Made by a program: the position numbers and the translations under genes. Shown one piece after another: positions 8,601-16,811 of a stretch of DNA of 23,199 nt (position 1 is its first letter; the number at the start of each line of letters is the position of its first letter). Below the pieces are notes generated by a model. It had not been told where the DNA came from, did not search any database, and saw nothing but the letters and a program-made list of their open reading frames with translations. This DNA comes from a virus. Location: IMG/VR virus record IMGVR_UViG_3300046000_001263, positions 1 through 23,199 of that record; one strand, written 5' to 3'.

Positions 8601-10757
8601 GCAGAAACTCCAGTAGACAAGATTCTAGCATGGGGAAAGACCGCAGAAGGAACTGCTTACCTTAAGGCATTTGATGTCTTTGATGAGAAGCAAGCGTCTT
8701 CTTACCTTGTTGAAAAGATTGAACTTGTCAAGCGGATGTACCCATCTTACGAGGCTCGCGCAGCAATTCGCAAGAGTGAAGTCACATCTCAGCAACTAGA
8801 GACCCTTCTTGCTCCTTACATTGATGAGTTGTATGATATTATCCCATCTAACCATAACTACGAAGCCTTAACATTTGGCGTAAGTGGAGTTGCTGCTGCA
8901 ACTCAAGGTTATAACAAAATGATGACTAGGGTAATGAGTACACTTGCAAGTGTTGAAAATCCTATTCGTGGTTCCTTGTTTGACAAGTTAGCAACTGAAA
9001 ATGTTGCACGACGAGCACAATACTTAATAGACCAAGGTGTCGAGATGACAACAGGTCAGTACAATGCTTTACGTCAAGCGGCAGGCCGCGAGGCTCTGCA
9101 AGAGATGGAAAAGACTCTTTATACTATTAATAACCCTAATCGTCTTATTAATTCTTTACGCGCAATCATGGCGTTCCCAGGTGCAAACGCTAACGCGTTC
9201 TTGCGCTATGGTCGTCTTGCTGCTAAGAACCCAGTTCGCGCAGCAGCGGTAGTATCTAACTATGGACGTGCATATACTACATTTGGCGTTGACGAATTTG
9301 GTAACCCAACTGATGATATCAACAAGATATCTCACTTGATTGTACCTGGAACCAATGAACTGGGAATGGGCTCAAGAGGAGAAGGCGTTAAACTTAGCGC
9401 ACAATCTCTAGGTTTTCTTCTTAACCGACCAGGACCATCATTTGTTACAGGTCTTTCAGTAGGTCAGATAATGCAAAAGTTTCATAAATCAGAAGCAGAA
9501 TTTGAAGAAATGATGACATTTGGTGGAGTAAACTACTACAAGGTTATCTTCCCTTACGGTCCTCCTACGTCAGTTCGAGATGCCTACACTCCGCCTTGGG
9601 TTAAGAACCTAGTTAACAGCGGACCAGATTGGCAGAGAGAATTAACAGCCAAGATATTCGGTCAAGGTGGACAACGAGACTACCTAAGTTCTTGGAAGTC
9701 TGTTTACAATTACAACGCTATGTTGGTTGAAATGGGAATCCAAGATGCTATGCCATCTGATGCTGAAATAGAAAGCCAAGTAAAGGGTCTATTTCGCGCT
9801 AAGTTCCTATCTACATTTATGTCACCATATGCTGGTATTCCCTACAAGGTCGACAACGCTCCAATGGCTCTTACTTCAAATCTGTACTATAAGTTGCAAG
9901 AGAAGTACAAGGCCCAGAATCCAAATATGTCTGACCAAGAAGTACGTGATGCCGCAGGCGAAGAGATGCTAACCCTACTTGGACCAAAGTTCATGCTTGA
10001 TAGAGTAACATTTACTGGTTCATCTAAGAATCTAAATATACCTGCAACAAGCGAAGCATACGCACGCATATTTGAAGACAATGATGCTCTAGTTGGACGA
10101 CTTGCTAACATTGAGCCAGGTGAAATTGGTTTAGTTGGTTTGCTAACTGCTGATTTAGATTATGACCCAGCAAAGCAGTCAAACAACATTCTTGCGCTTT
10201 TATCTAATCCAAGTGCAACATTGCCAGGAACAAGTAAAAACCTTAACGAACTCAAGATGACTCCACAGGAGATTGAGACTGAGCGCCTTAAGCAACGTAC
10301 TTGGAATCAATACATGGATGTTAAAGAGGCTCTAGAGGCAAAAATTACTGACGGCAAGACGCTACGCGCTCACCCAGAACTTAAAGCGGTGCTAGATGGC
10401 CTTGCTGTTTCAGTATTCAGAGACCAGAGCCAAGCATGGTATGACCAGTATCAACTTGCTCAGAGTGGTGACACTTCTTACAAGTATGCTCGAGCACTTG
10501 TAGAAATTACTAGTAACAAAGAGTTTATGGCTAAAAATGGAAACAGCCAGTTCTGGAAAGATACTCAGGCTTTTATTGAGTCTCGCGCAATATTTACACA
10601 GGTCTATCAACAACTACCAGATTACGACCCACGCAAGGCTTTACTTAGAGATGCATACAACTCTTGGGTTGAGGCAAATGCCAGCCAATGGGATGGTAAT
10701 TTGAAAACAATACTTACACGATATTTTGACAATGACTCACTAAAGGCGGTTGGTTAA
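5700..10757 (+). CDS. Giant 1685-residue presumed internal virion protein
   Basis: This is the largest gene in the window, with a clear Shine-Dalgarno (AGGGGG, 5689-5694). The predicted protein is mostly helical. Residues about 190-215 are Gly/Ala rich (GNKGIGAAGKLAGAGVKAAAK). A stretch at about 630-675 (ELNKVWTFDVLARPSYAFKQ) resembles a segment I associate with very large head-proximal proteins of actinobacterial phages. Residues about 700-850 look like a coiled coil (AIAAKNKAEESV…AAKKELKALEEIV). The last 500 residues look globular. I see no lysozyme, polymerase or protease active site. It lies between the peptidase-like gene and scaffold/capsid genes, where minor capsid proteins are usual. 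Size and helix content resemble ejected internal proteins of podoviruses such as T7 gp16, but no homology is claimed. The function is unknown; ejection or DNA organisation is inference. Confidence 0.85.
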   Translation: MSSWSSFLSTTGSVLKKLTGGGSYLNEDEQKREEAFTANVRNALNSVNKAIESTAPGRVAKAATKSTADFLLKGAVEFNNKIYSPLISRPIATLGLVTDLTSPLYKKGQFEEGFQFSDIKAAYNRSEKVTAMQALTKSSLVPMINPLSQLVLSTGKIDLDNVNLWEDESIKKNFVDNAVGRWYTGIGDFVVGNKGIGAAGKLAGAGVKAAAKPAGLYTKTKSVDSLAADMDNGILYANTNGVQGAQTISGSHVLALAGSKDWGMIEDLVMKYSTNERLIPIIHQATDASVVKDLLLADKGNLAALQRIADTSSDKLFDMADVKSQIRTKIIQDGEIPLPTGLSALRIKKAFDDAINNDPQFTKIRDAFFSAEGDLLSGGKNFMPLEPIVGASTLIKGQTAVREAKTKIRSRDYELPKNAFFDTTIGTTVGGWVIRGVRLAGRGTEALPAGFVSLSGMRPLQARVELTGFLNNMKMFRDGASKVETQPGLYEKVSVVRARLEDEYMNTLGKGSIAQVEALKSIDAQVGRMLAYKAKIYDEVAINNYVAKFQMNVSKGMQSVKENGFGVGYDGNVTLVQPQTLRQFAESYRFTPWDDIEIQLDIEAAKGLTKLGKSSNRAGRDIFGELNKVWTFDVLARPSYAFKQSLFEPIISVGLSQGITFVRNEILAQGIVRGSRNFANWSNEYVRKNVTNRTEYKAVASNVADRSTMLQQAIAAKNKAEESVNDLLNNASPATKSQHLSAAKKELKALEEIVDGIELDLRDAMVPYGLTQAIPSMATLERRIAYLESKPGITKKTKEVKKAKAAVANYKTIIGKMATNKKIIIAADDAVEQAYVTIDNVVKELGEARVKQADVFGKSAKFKKRYYSREKNVVVLNGTQHHIDSFIEEQSTGSANNFTAAVRAETQNARTQQINFLGEMSVASGVSAIKRKIPMSKIGIADENYFEELADIANRQYRGEPLMDLIFAETPVDKILAWGKTAEGTAYLKAFDVFDEKQASSYLVEKIELVKRMYPSYEARAAIRKSEVTSQQLETLLAPYIDELYDIIPSNHNYEALTFGVSGVAAATQGYNKMMTRVMSTLASVENPIRGSLFDKLATENVARRAQYLIDQGVEMTTGQYNALRQAAGREALQEMEKTLYTINNPNRLINSLRAIMAFPGANANAFLRYGRLAAKNPVRAAAVVSNYGRAYTTFGVDEFGNPTDDINKISHLIVPGTNELGMGSRGEGVKLSAQSLGFLLNRPGPSFVTGLSVGQIMQKFHKSEAEFEEMMTFGGVNYYKVIFPYGPPTSVRDAYTPPWVKNLVNSGPDWQRELTAKIFGQGGQRDYLSSWKSVYNYNAMLVEMGIQDAMPSDAEIESQVKGLFRAKFLSTFMSPYAGIPYKVDNAPMALTSNLYYKLQEKYKAQNPNMSDQEVRDAAGEEMLTLLGPKFMLDRVTFTGSSKNLNIPATSEAYARIFEDNDALVGRLANIEPGEIGLVGLLTADLDYDPAKQSNNILALLSNPSATLPGTSKNLNELKMTPQEIETERLKQRTWNQYMDVKEALEAKITDGKTLRAHPELKAVLDGLAVSVFRDQSQAWYDQYQLAQSGDTSYKYARALVEITSNKEFMAKNGNSQFWKDTQAFIESRAIFTQVYQQLPDYDPRKALLRDAYNSWVEANASQWDGNLKTILTRYFDNDSLKAVG

Positions 10758-10758
10758 T

Positions 10759-11705
10759 ATGGCTCTTACACCAGAAATGGCGAAGTATGATACCGACAAA
10801 AACGGTAAACTTGAAGGTGCCGAAGTTGTCGCCTACATCAACTCAGTAGTGGGTAGTGCATCATCAACATCAGGAGATAAGACCAGAAACCCTCAGGCTG
10901 AAACAAGTACTTCAACCGTTAAGACTAAGTTAACTGCTAACACAGCACTTGCAATCATGAACCTGGCCGCACAAGAGGCTGGGTATACTGGCAAGTTTAC
11001 TACTGCAGATGTAAAGCAGTTCATGAAAGAATTTGATGCTGAACAAAAACTTCAAATTGAAAAAGTAATTACTTCTTCTGCAAGCAAACTAACACCTGGT
11101 GCAGGTAAGGGAGCGGTTGATAAGACAATATCATCTACCGCAAAGACAGAGTATCCTTCTTTCTTTAACCCTGCTCAGTTTACATCAGACTGGGTATGGG
11201 GTAAGATTAACTTCGGTGACGAGAAAACCCTAGGCTCCAAGTCTCTCGGCATTCTAGCCCAAGTGCGTGGTCTAGTAGATAAGTTTAACATCTTTGGTGT
11301 TGCCGATAATGAAATAAGAGATGTTGCCAAGCAGATTGCTATGGGTAAAACAACTCTTGCTAATTACACTGTTGAACTTCAAAAAGTTGCAGCAAGAGAA
11401 TATCCACAGTTTGCTGACCGATTTGCTAAAGACCCAACCTTGACAACCTACGACATTGCTGCGCCTATCATTAAGATGCTTGCAAAGACATGGGAAGTAG
11501 AAGAAGCGGATGTTACAATGGATAACCCCCTAGTAATGTCCTACACAAACTATTCTGGACCTGACGGTAAAGGTGTTGCCCCATCACGTTATGAATTATT
11601 GCTTAAGGCAAAAAAAGACCCTAAGTATCAACTAACACAACAGGCCAACGAAGATGCACGTGATGCAGCAACAGGACTCGCAAGAGCCTTTGGATTTGGA
11701 GTATA

Positions 11706-11706
<1 letters not shown>
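10759..11706 (+). CDS. EF-hand-containing presumed virion protein
   Basis: The 315-residue product begins with a textbook EF-hand loop, DTDKNGKLEGAE (residues 11-22): Asp at 1 and 3, Asn at 5, Gly at 6, Leu at 8 and Glu at 12. That predicts one Ca2+ site near the N-terminus. A Ser/Thr-rich linker follows, then a second GxF-TxxDVKQFMKEFD stretch (about residues 75-95) that resembles a degenerate EF-hand helix pair. The C-terminal half (about 130-315) is globular and unrecognised and ends with ARAFGFGV. I chose the ATG at 10759 because AGGCGG at 10744-10749 is well spaced for it; a TTG at 10750 would add three residues. The stop overlaps the next start (TAATG). A Ca2+-stabilised virion component is plausible but inferred. 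Confidence 0.8.
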
Positions 11707-13613
<1,907 letters not shown>

Positions 13614-13733
13614 AATAGAATCCTGAACGGACCCATCGGCCCCGTCAGCGTATTAGACCGATAGCAAGAGCCAACCTAGTTCCCCGACTAGCAATTGAGG
13701 CTTGCGACTACAACGAATAGAAGGGTGGTTGCT
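13614..13733 (+). promoter_or_regulatory. Structured 120-base leader before scaffold and capsid genes
   Basis: This is the longest gap inside the gene array, and it falls directly before the scaffold and major capsid genes. It can form ATCGG…CCGAT across a 20-base interval and CTAG…CTAG (in CCTAGTTCCCCGACTAGC). It ends with AGGGTGG, a usable Shine-Dalgarno for the ATG at 13734. No -35/-10 pair is obvious. A separate promoter, an RNA processing site or a translational leader for the highly expressed capsid genes are all possible. It does not fold as a tRNA by eye. Confidence 0.45.
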
Positions 13734-14213
13734 ATGAGCAACAACTACTGGGATGACGAAGACGAAGAACTAGATACCGATACCATTACTGGTAACGAAA
13801 GCGGAAGTGACCTCTTAAAGAAGTTACGGAAGGCTAAGCGTTCTGATGAAAAACGTATCAAGGAACTCACCGAGCAACTCGAGACTTTGTACATTGGCCA
13901 AAGTGAGAGAATCGTCAAAGAAACCCTAGAAAAGAAAGGTGTGAATCCTAAAGCAATACGACTAATCCTAAAAGACTTGGATGAAGTTAGCGAAGAGTCA
14001 GTTAATAACTGGCTCGATGATAACGCAGACTTGTTTGGATTAGAAGTTCGCCAGGATGCACCCGAAGTAAACAGCCAAAATCGTGCGGCATTACGCCAGC
14101 AAGACTTGGTTACTCAGGGTGCAATAACACCTGACCGAGCCGAAGATATGGCGATGAGAATTCAGAATGCGGAATCCGCAGAAGAAATCATCAATATGAT
14201 TTACGGTTCTTAA
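13734..14213 (+). CDS. Probable capsid scaffold protein
   Basis: The 159-residue product has the profile of a phage scaffold. It has a very acidic N-terminus (NNYWDDEDEELDTD), then a charged helical, coiled-coil-like region (LLKKLRKAKRSDEKRIKELTEQ) and further helices, and it lies immediately upstream of the capsid gene. Scaffolds chaperone capsid assembly and leave, often cut by the prohead protease; here the HslV-like peptidase would be the candidate. I chose ATG 13734 because of AGGGTGG at 13722-13728; an in-frame TTG at 13695 would add 13 residues but lacks a ribosome site. The scaffold role is inferred from position and composition. Confidence 0.72.
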   Translation: MSNNYWDDEDEELDTDTITGNESGSDLLKKLRKAKRSDEKRIKELTEQLETLYIGQSERIVKETLEKKGVNPKAIRLILKDLDEVSEESVNNWLDDNADLFGLEVRQDAPEVNSQNRAALRQQDLVTQGAITPDRAEDMAMRIQNAESAEEIINMIYGS

Positions 14214-14254
14214 ACCAATCATAGTTCTAACTACAACAAAAGGAAATAACCTAA

Positions 14255-15208
14255 ATGGCTAACGCATACGTATCCACTGCTTCCGATAACCTCGGCGGCA
14301 CAGCGGGTTCTGCTGGTTTAGTACAGAAGGCTTATGACCGACTTCTTGAATTTGCTCTACGTTCAGAGCCACTAATTCGTTCAGTCGCAGATAAGCGTCC
14401 TGCTAAGCAATCAGTCCCAGGTTCAACAGTAGTGCTACAGCGCTACGTTGACCTATCAGCAGCAACAACTGCTCTTACAGAAACAACAGACCCAGATGCA
14501 GTAGCAATGTCTACACCAACATCTGTTACTATTACTCTTAACGAGTATGGTAACTCTGTTCTTGTAACACGTGCTTTGGAACTCTTCAGCCTCGCTGATG
14601 TAGACCCAGCAATTGCTAACATCATTGCATTCAACCTAGCAGATTCAATTGACTCAGTAGCGATGGCAACATTGCGTGCTGGAACAAACGTAATCTACTC
14701 AGGTTCAACTGCAACATCAACAGCAACAATTACTGCTGCTGCAACACTTTCTTCTGCTAACATCCGCAAGGCTGTTGCAAAGTTGCGTGCAGGCAAGGCA
14801 GTTGCCCGTAAGGGTTCACTATACTGGGCTGGACTTCACCCAGAAGTATCACACGACCTACGCGCCGAAACAGGCTCAGCAGGTTGGTTGCTACCAAACC
14901 AATACGGTTCATCACAGGACCGCATCTGGGCGGGAGAAATTGGTACATACGAAGGTGCATACTTCGTAGAGTCACCACGTTTGTACAATGCTACAGACGG
15001 AGCATCATCTGCTCGTAACTACCGCACAATCATCGCAGGACAGCAAGCACTTGCTGAGGCAGTTGCCGAAGAGCCACATGTGGTTATCGGACCTGTCGTT
15101 GACAAGTTGATGCGTCACCGCCCAATGGGTTGGTACGGCGTACTAGGCTTTGCTCGCTACCGCGAAGAAGCACTATACCGAATCGAATCAGGTTCATCAA
15201 TCGCATAG
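14255..15208 (+). CDS. Major capsid protein, N4-gp56 family type
   Basis: The 317-residue product matches the pattern of the N4-gp56 group of HK97-fold capsid proteins. An N-terminal helix (GLVQKAYDRLLEFALRSEPL) is followed by GSTVVLQRYVDLSAATTALT, then TETTDPDA and the hallmark LNEYGNSVLVTRALEL. Next come a helix with IAFNLADSIDSVAMATLRAGTN and a C-terminal beta-rich region (RMHRPMGWYGVLGFARY-like, about residues 285-300). It forms the icosahedral shell. A good AGGAAA Shine-Dalgarno lies about eight bases before the ATG. The scaffold gene is upstream, and a strong hairpin follows at 15223-15246. There is no long N-terminal delta domain, consistent with a separate scaffold. Confidence 0.92.
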   Translation: MANAYVSTASDNLGGTAGSAGLVQKAYDRLLEFALRSEPLIRSVADKRPAKQSVPGSTVVLQRYVDLSAATTALTETTDPDAVAMSTPTSVTITLNEYGNSVLVTRALELFSLADVDPAIANIIAFNLADSIDSVAMATLRAGTNVIYSGSTATSTATITAAATLSSANIRKAVAKLRAGKAVARKGSLYWAGLHPEVSHDLRAETGSAGWLLPNQYGSSQDRIWAGEIGTYEGAYFVESPRLYNATDGASSARNYRTIIAGQQALAEAVAEEPHVVIGPVVDKLMRHRPMGWYGVLGFARYREEALYRIESGSSIA

Positions 15209-15222
15209 TTGATTGACGGTTG

Positions 15223-15246
15223 AGCAGGGGGAGAAATCTCCCTGCT
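15223..15246 (+). terminator. Ten-base-pair GAAA-tetraloop hairpin after the capsid gene
   Basis: AGCAGGGGGA (15223-15232) pairs with TCTCCCTGCT (15237-15246), with one G-T pair, around a GAAA tetraloop of the very stable GNRA class. No T tract follows (TGGCAGTAAAT). Placed 15 bases after the capsid stop, it could be a partial terminator or a 3'-end stabiliser that raises capsid mRNA over downstream genes. The next gene has its own Shine-Dalgarno. Confidence 0.7.
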
Positions 15247-15274
15247 TGGCAGTAAATCCATTAGAAGGAGTAAC

Positions 15275-15544
15275 ATGGCAAACTGGACATTCACAACACC
15301 ATATGTACTAGAAGGTCCATCGGGTGGACACAGGTTGTTTTACTTTGCCAATCTGCGCAAAGGCATTACAATTGTAAAAAGTGATGGAGAGTACTACCAG
15401 ACACGTTATCCAGTAGATGAAGACTTACTTGAATATCAGGAAGTTTATCGTGGTGGGTACGAGCACACGGTAGATGATGCAACAAAGGCAGCACTAATTG
15501 CAGGGGGCGTAGATGTTACAGAAGGAAACTTTACAGCACAGTGA
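15275..15544 (+). CDS. Small protein of unknown function after the capsid gene
   Basis: The 89-residue product is beta-rich and aromatic: WTFTTPYVLEGPSGGHRLFYF at the N-terminus, then a KGITIVKSDGEYYQTRYPVDEDLLEY segment. It resembles short proteins often found just downstream of capsid genes in actinobacterial phages, whose role I do not know. A clean AAGGAG Shine-Dalgarno precedes the ATG. The next gene begins 32 bases before this one ends. Decoration, head-closure or other capsid-associated roles are possible. Confidence 0.8.
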   Translation: MANWTFTTPYVLEGPSGGHRLFYFANLRKGITIVKSDGEYYQTRYPVDEDLLEYQEVYRGGYEHTVDDATKAALIAGGVDVTEGNFTAQ

Positions 15545-15986
15545 ATGTGACCACATTACAAAAGTAGTAACGTGGGGATATAACTTAATAGATGGCGACA
15601 TGGTTTCATATGTAGCAATGTACGGATGTACTAAATGCGATGAAATATCAGAGAATCCATTCATATCAGAAGATTTCAAGGCAGTAGACCACACCAAATG
15701 TGGCGGTCCATATGAGTGCTTTGGATGCAAGGCTAAAGGTCTACAACTTAATACTGGAGACGCAACAAGAGACATTTCTGACAAGAAGTGGACATCAGAG
15801 TTAGAGTCATACAGAGATGCTAGAGCGCAAGGAATGCAACCAGGAGGCACAACACGTGCTCATGTGGAAGCAGCATATACAGCATCTGAGACTATAGGTA
15901 AAGCCTATAACTCGGAAACAATGCCTAAAGCGCATCAGATAACTAAAAAAACCGCCGAAGTAATGAAAGAGATTGGACAAGTATAA
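15513..15986 (+). CDS. Cys/His-rich protein with two predicted zinc sites
   Basis: The 157-residue product carries Cys12-x-His14, Cys39-xx-Cys42, His60-xx-Cys63 and Cys69-xx-Cys72 in its first half, enough ligands for two zinc ions. The CFGCKAKGLQLNTG segment after the last pair resembles a short family I associate with aquatic and actinobacterial phages. The second half is helical and charged, without Cys. The ATG at 15513 is supported by AGGGGG at 15502-15507 and overlaps the preceding gene by 32 bases in another frame; later ATGs would lose the first ligand pair. Its stop overlaps the next start (TAATG). DNA, RNA or protein binding is plausible; the function is unproven. Confidence 0.8.
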   Translation: MLQKETLQHSECDHITKVVTWGYNLIDGDMVSYVAMYGCTKCDEISENPFISEDFKAVDHTKCGGPYECFGCKAKGLQLNTGDATRDISDKKWTSELESYRDARAQGMQPGGTTRAHVEAAYTASETIGKAYNSETMPKAHQITKKTAEVMKEIGQV

Positions 15987-16198
15987 TGCCAGTAGTAGAA
16001 GGTAAGAAGTTTCCTTACACAGCAGCGGGTATGAAGGCTGCTAAAAAAGCATCAAAGAAGCATGAGAAAAAAGAAGGCAAAGTAGAGCGTATGATTGAAT
16101 ATGGTCCTAAGAAGGTAGCGAAGAAAGCAGTTGTCAAGAAGACCGTCGCTAAGCGCGTGGCAAAGAAGACAGCAGTAGTTCGCAAGAAGGGCATGTAA
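15986..16198 (+). CDS. Small Lys-rich basic protein
   Basis: The 70-residue product is dominated by Lys, Ala and Val. After a short N-terminal segment (VEGKKFPYTAAGMKAAKKASKK) comes a repeated KKxVAKK-like tail ending RKKGM. Strong positive charge and H1-like composition suggest nucleic-acid binding or packaging with the genome, which is inference. It begins on the stop of the preceding gene. Its C-terminal KKGM resembles the RGM end of the next small protein. Confidence 0.75.
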   Translation: MPVVEGKKFPYTAAGMKAAKKASKKHEKKEGKVERMIEYGPKKVAKKAVVKKTVAKRVAKKTAVVRKKGM

Positions 16199-16200
16199 TT

Positions 16201-16350
16201 ATGGCTGACGACCGTAAATATAAAACTACTAAAGGCGCCAAGAAAAAAGTAGACCGAATGTCAGAAAAAATTCTAAAAGATTTTGGATTTAATCCTCCAA
16301 AAACTAAGGTAGCACCAACCCCTAAGGCAAAAGCCAAGAGAGGCATGTAA
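16201..16350 (+). CDS. Very short basic protein (49 residues)
   Basis: A complete 50-codon reading frame fits the two-base gaps to both neighbours. The product begins MADDRKYKTTKGAKKKVDRM and ends KAKAKRGM. It has a central helix-like SEKILKDFGF segment followed by a Pro/Lys tail. Its basic composition and GM C-terminus match the preceding protein, so the two may be divergent copies or a functional pair. GAAGGG upstream can serve as Shine-Dalgarno at wide spacing. I judge it real because leaving it out would leave an unexplained 150-base gap in a tightly packed array. Confidence 0.72.
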   Translation: MADDRKYKTTKGAKKKVDRMSEKILKDFGFNPPKTKVAPTPKAKAKRGM

Positions 16351-16352
16351 TC

Positions 16353-16535
16353 ATGGCAGGACTAGAGATTTCACTTCCAGGTGGAGGCAGCAAGAATAGC
16401 AAGACTGGAAAGATTACCCCACCAAAGCCAAAGAAGACCCCTGCTCCAACTCAGATGACTCCTCAACAGTACGATGCTTTATTGAGAAAAGCCCTTGCTG
16501 ATGCAAAGAAGCAGGCAGCAAAGAAGAAGAAATGA
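16353..16535 (+). CDS. Small Lys/Pro-rich protein
   Basis: The 60-residue product starts with a hydrophobic LEISLPGGG segment, then a Lys/Pro-rich linker (KTGKITPPKPKKTPAPTQ). It ends in a helix (PQQYDALLRKALADAKKQA) with a KKKK tail. It begins two bases after the previous stop and shares ATGA with the next start. No family is recognised. Confidence 0.72.
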   Translation: MAGLEISLPGGGSKNSKTGKITPPKPKKTPAPTQMTPQQYDALLRKALADAKKQAAKKKK

Positions 16536-16810
16536 AAGACTCAAGATTAACTCGGGCTGGAGTAGCAGGCTTTAACAAGCCTAAGAAAACTCCAAGCCAC
16601 CCTACTAAGTCACACGTTGTTGTGGCTAAGGTAGGTAGCCAGATTAAGACCATACGTTTTGGACAACAAGGCGTTTCTGGCTCACCTAAAACGGCTGGGG
16701 AAACAGCAGCCAATGCAGCACGAAGAAAGTCTTTCAAAGCAAGACACGCAAGTAATATATCCAAAGGAAAACTAAGTGCCGCATATTGGGCAGACAAGGT
16801 GAAATGGTAA
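16532..16810 (+). CDS. Conserved-type small basic phage protein of unknown function
   Basis: The 92-residue product resembles a small protein seen in many unrelated phages. It begins MKDSRLTRAGVAGFNKPKKT and has a central strand pair (HVVVAKVGSQIKTIRFGQQG). It ends ARHASNISKGKLSAAYWADKVKW. It is basic but, unlike its neighbours, has a clear folded-protein pattern. It overlaps the upstream gene by four bases (ATGA). I know no function for the family; its frequency next to structural genes suggests a virion or assembly role. Confidence 0.82.
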   Translation: MKDSRLTRAGVAGFNKPKKTPSHPTKSHVVVAKVGSQIKTIRFGQQGVSGSPKTAGETAANAARRKSFKARHASNISKGKLSAAYWADKVKW

Positions 16811-16811
16811 A

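Noticed and set aside
10750-10758. TTG start for the EF-hand gene
   Set aside because: The ATG at 10759 is better spaced from AGGCGG; the three-residue extension would overlap the upstream stop without need.
13614-13733. tRNA or other known structured RNA
   Set aside because: There is no cloverleaf, no TTC-containing T arm and no closing acceptor stem visible; only short separate pairings are supported.
13695-13733. TTG start adding 13 residues to the scaffold gene
   Set aside because: No Shine-Dalgarno precedes it, while the ATG at 13734 has AGGGTGG and begins the typical acidic scaffold N-terminus.
15494-15850. Minus-strand frame opposite the zinc-site protein
   Set aside because: The plus-strand gene has a good ribosome site, ordered Cys/His pairs and coupled neighbours; the minus frame has none of these.
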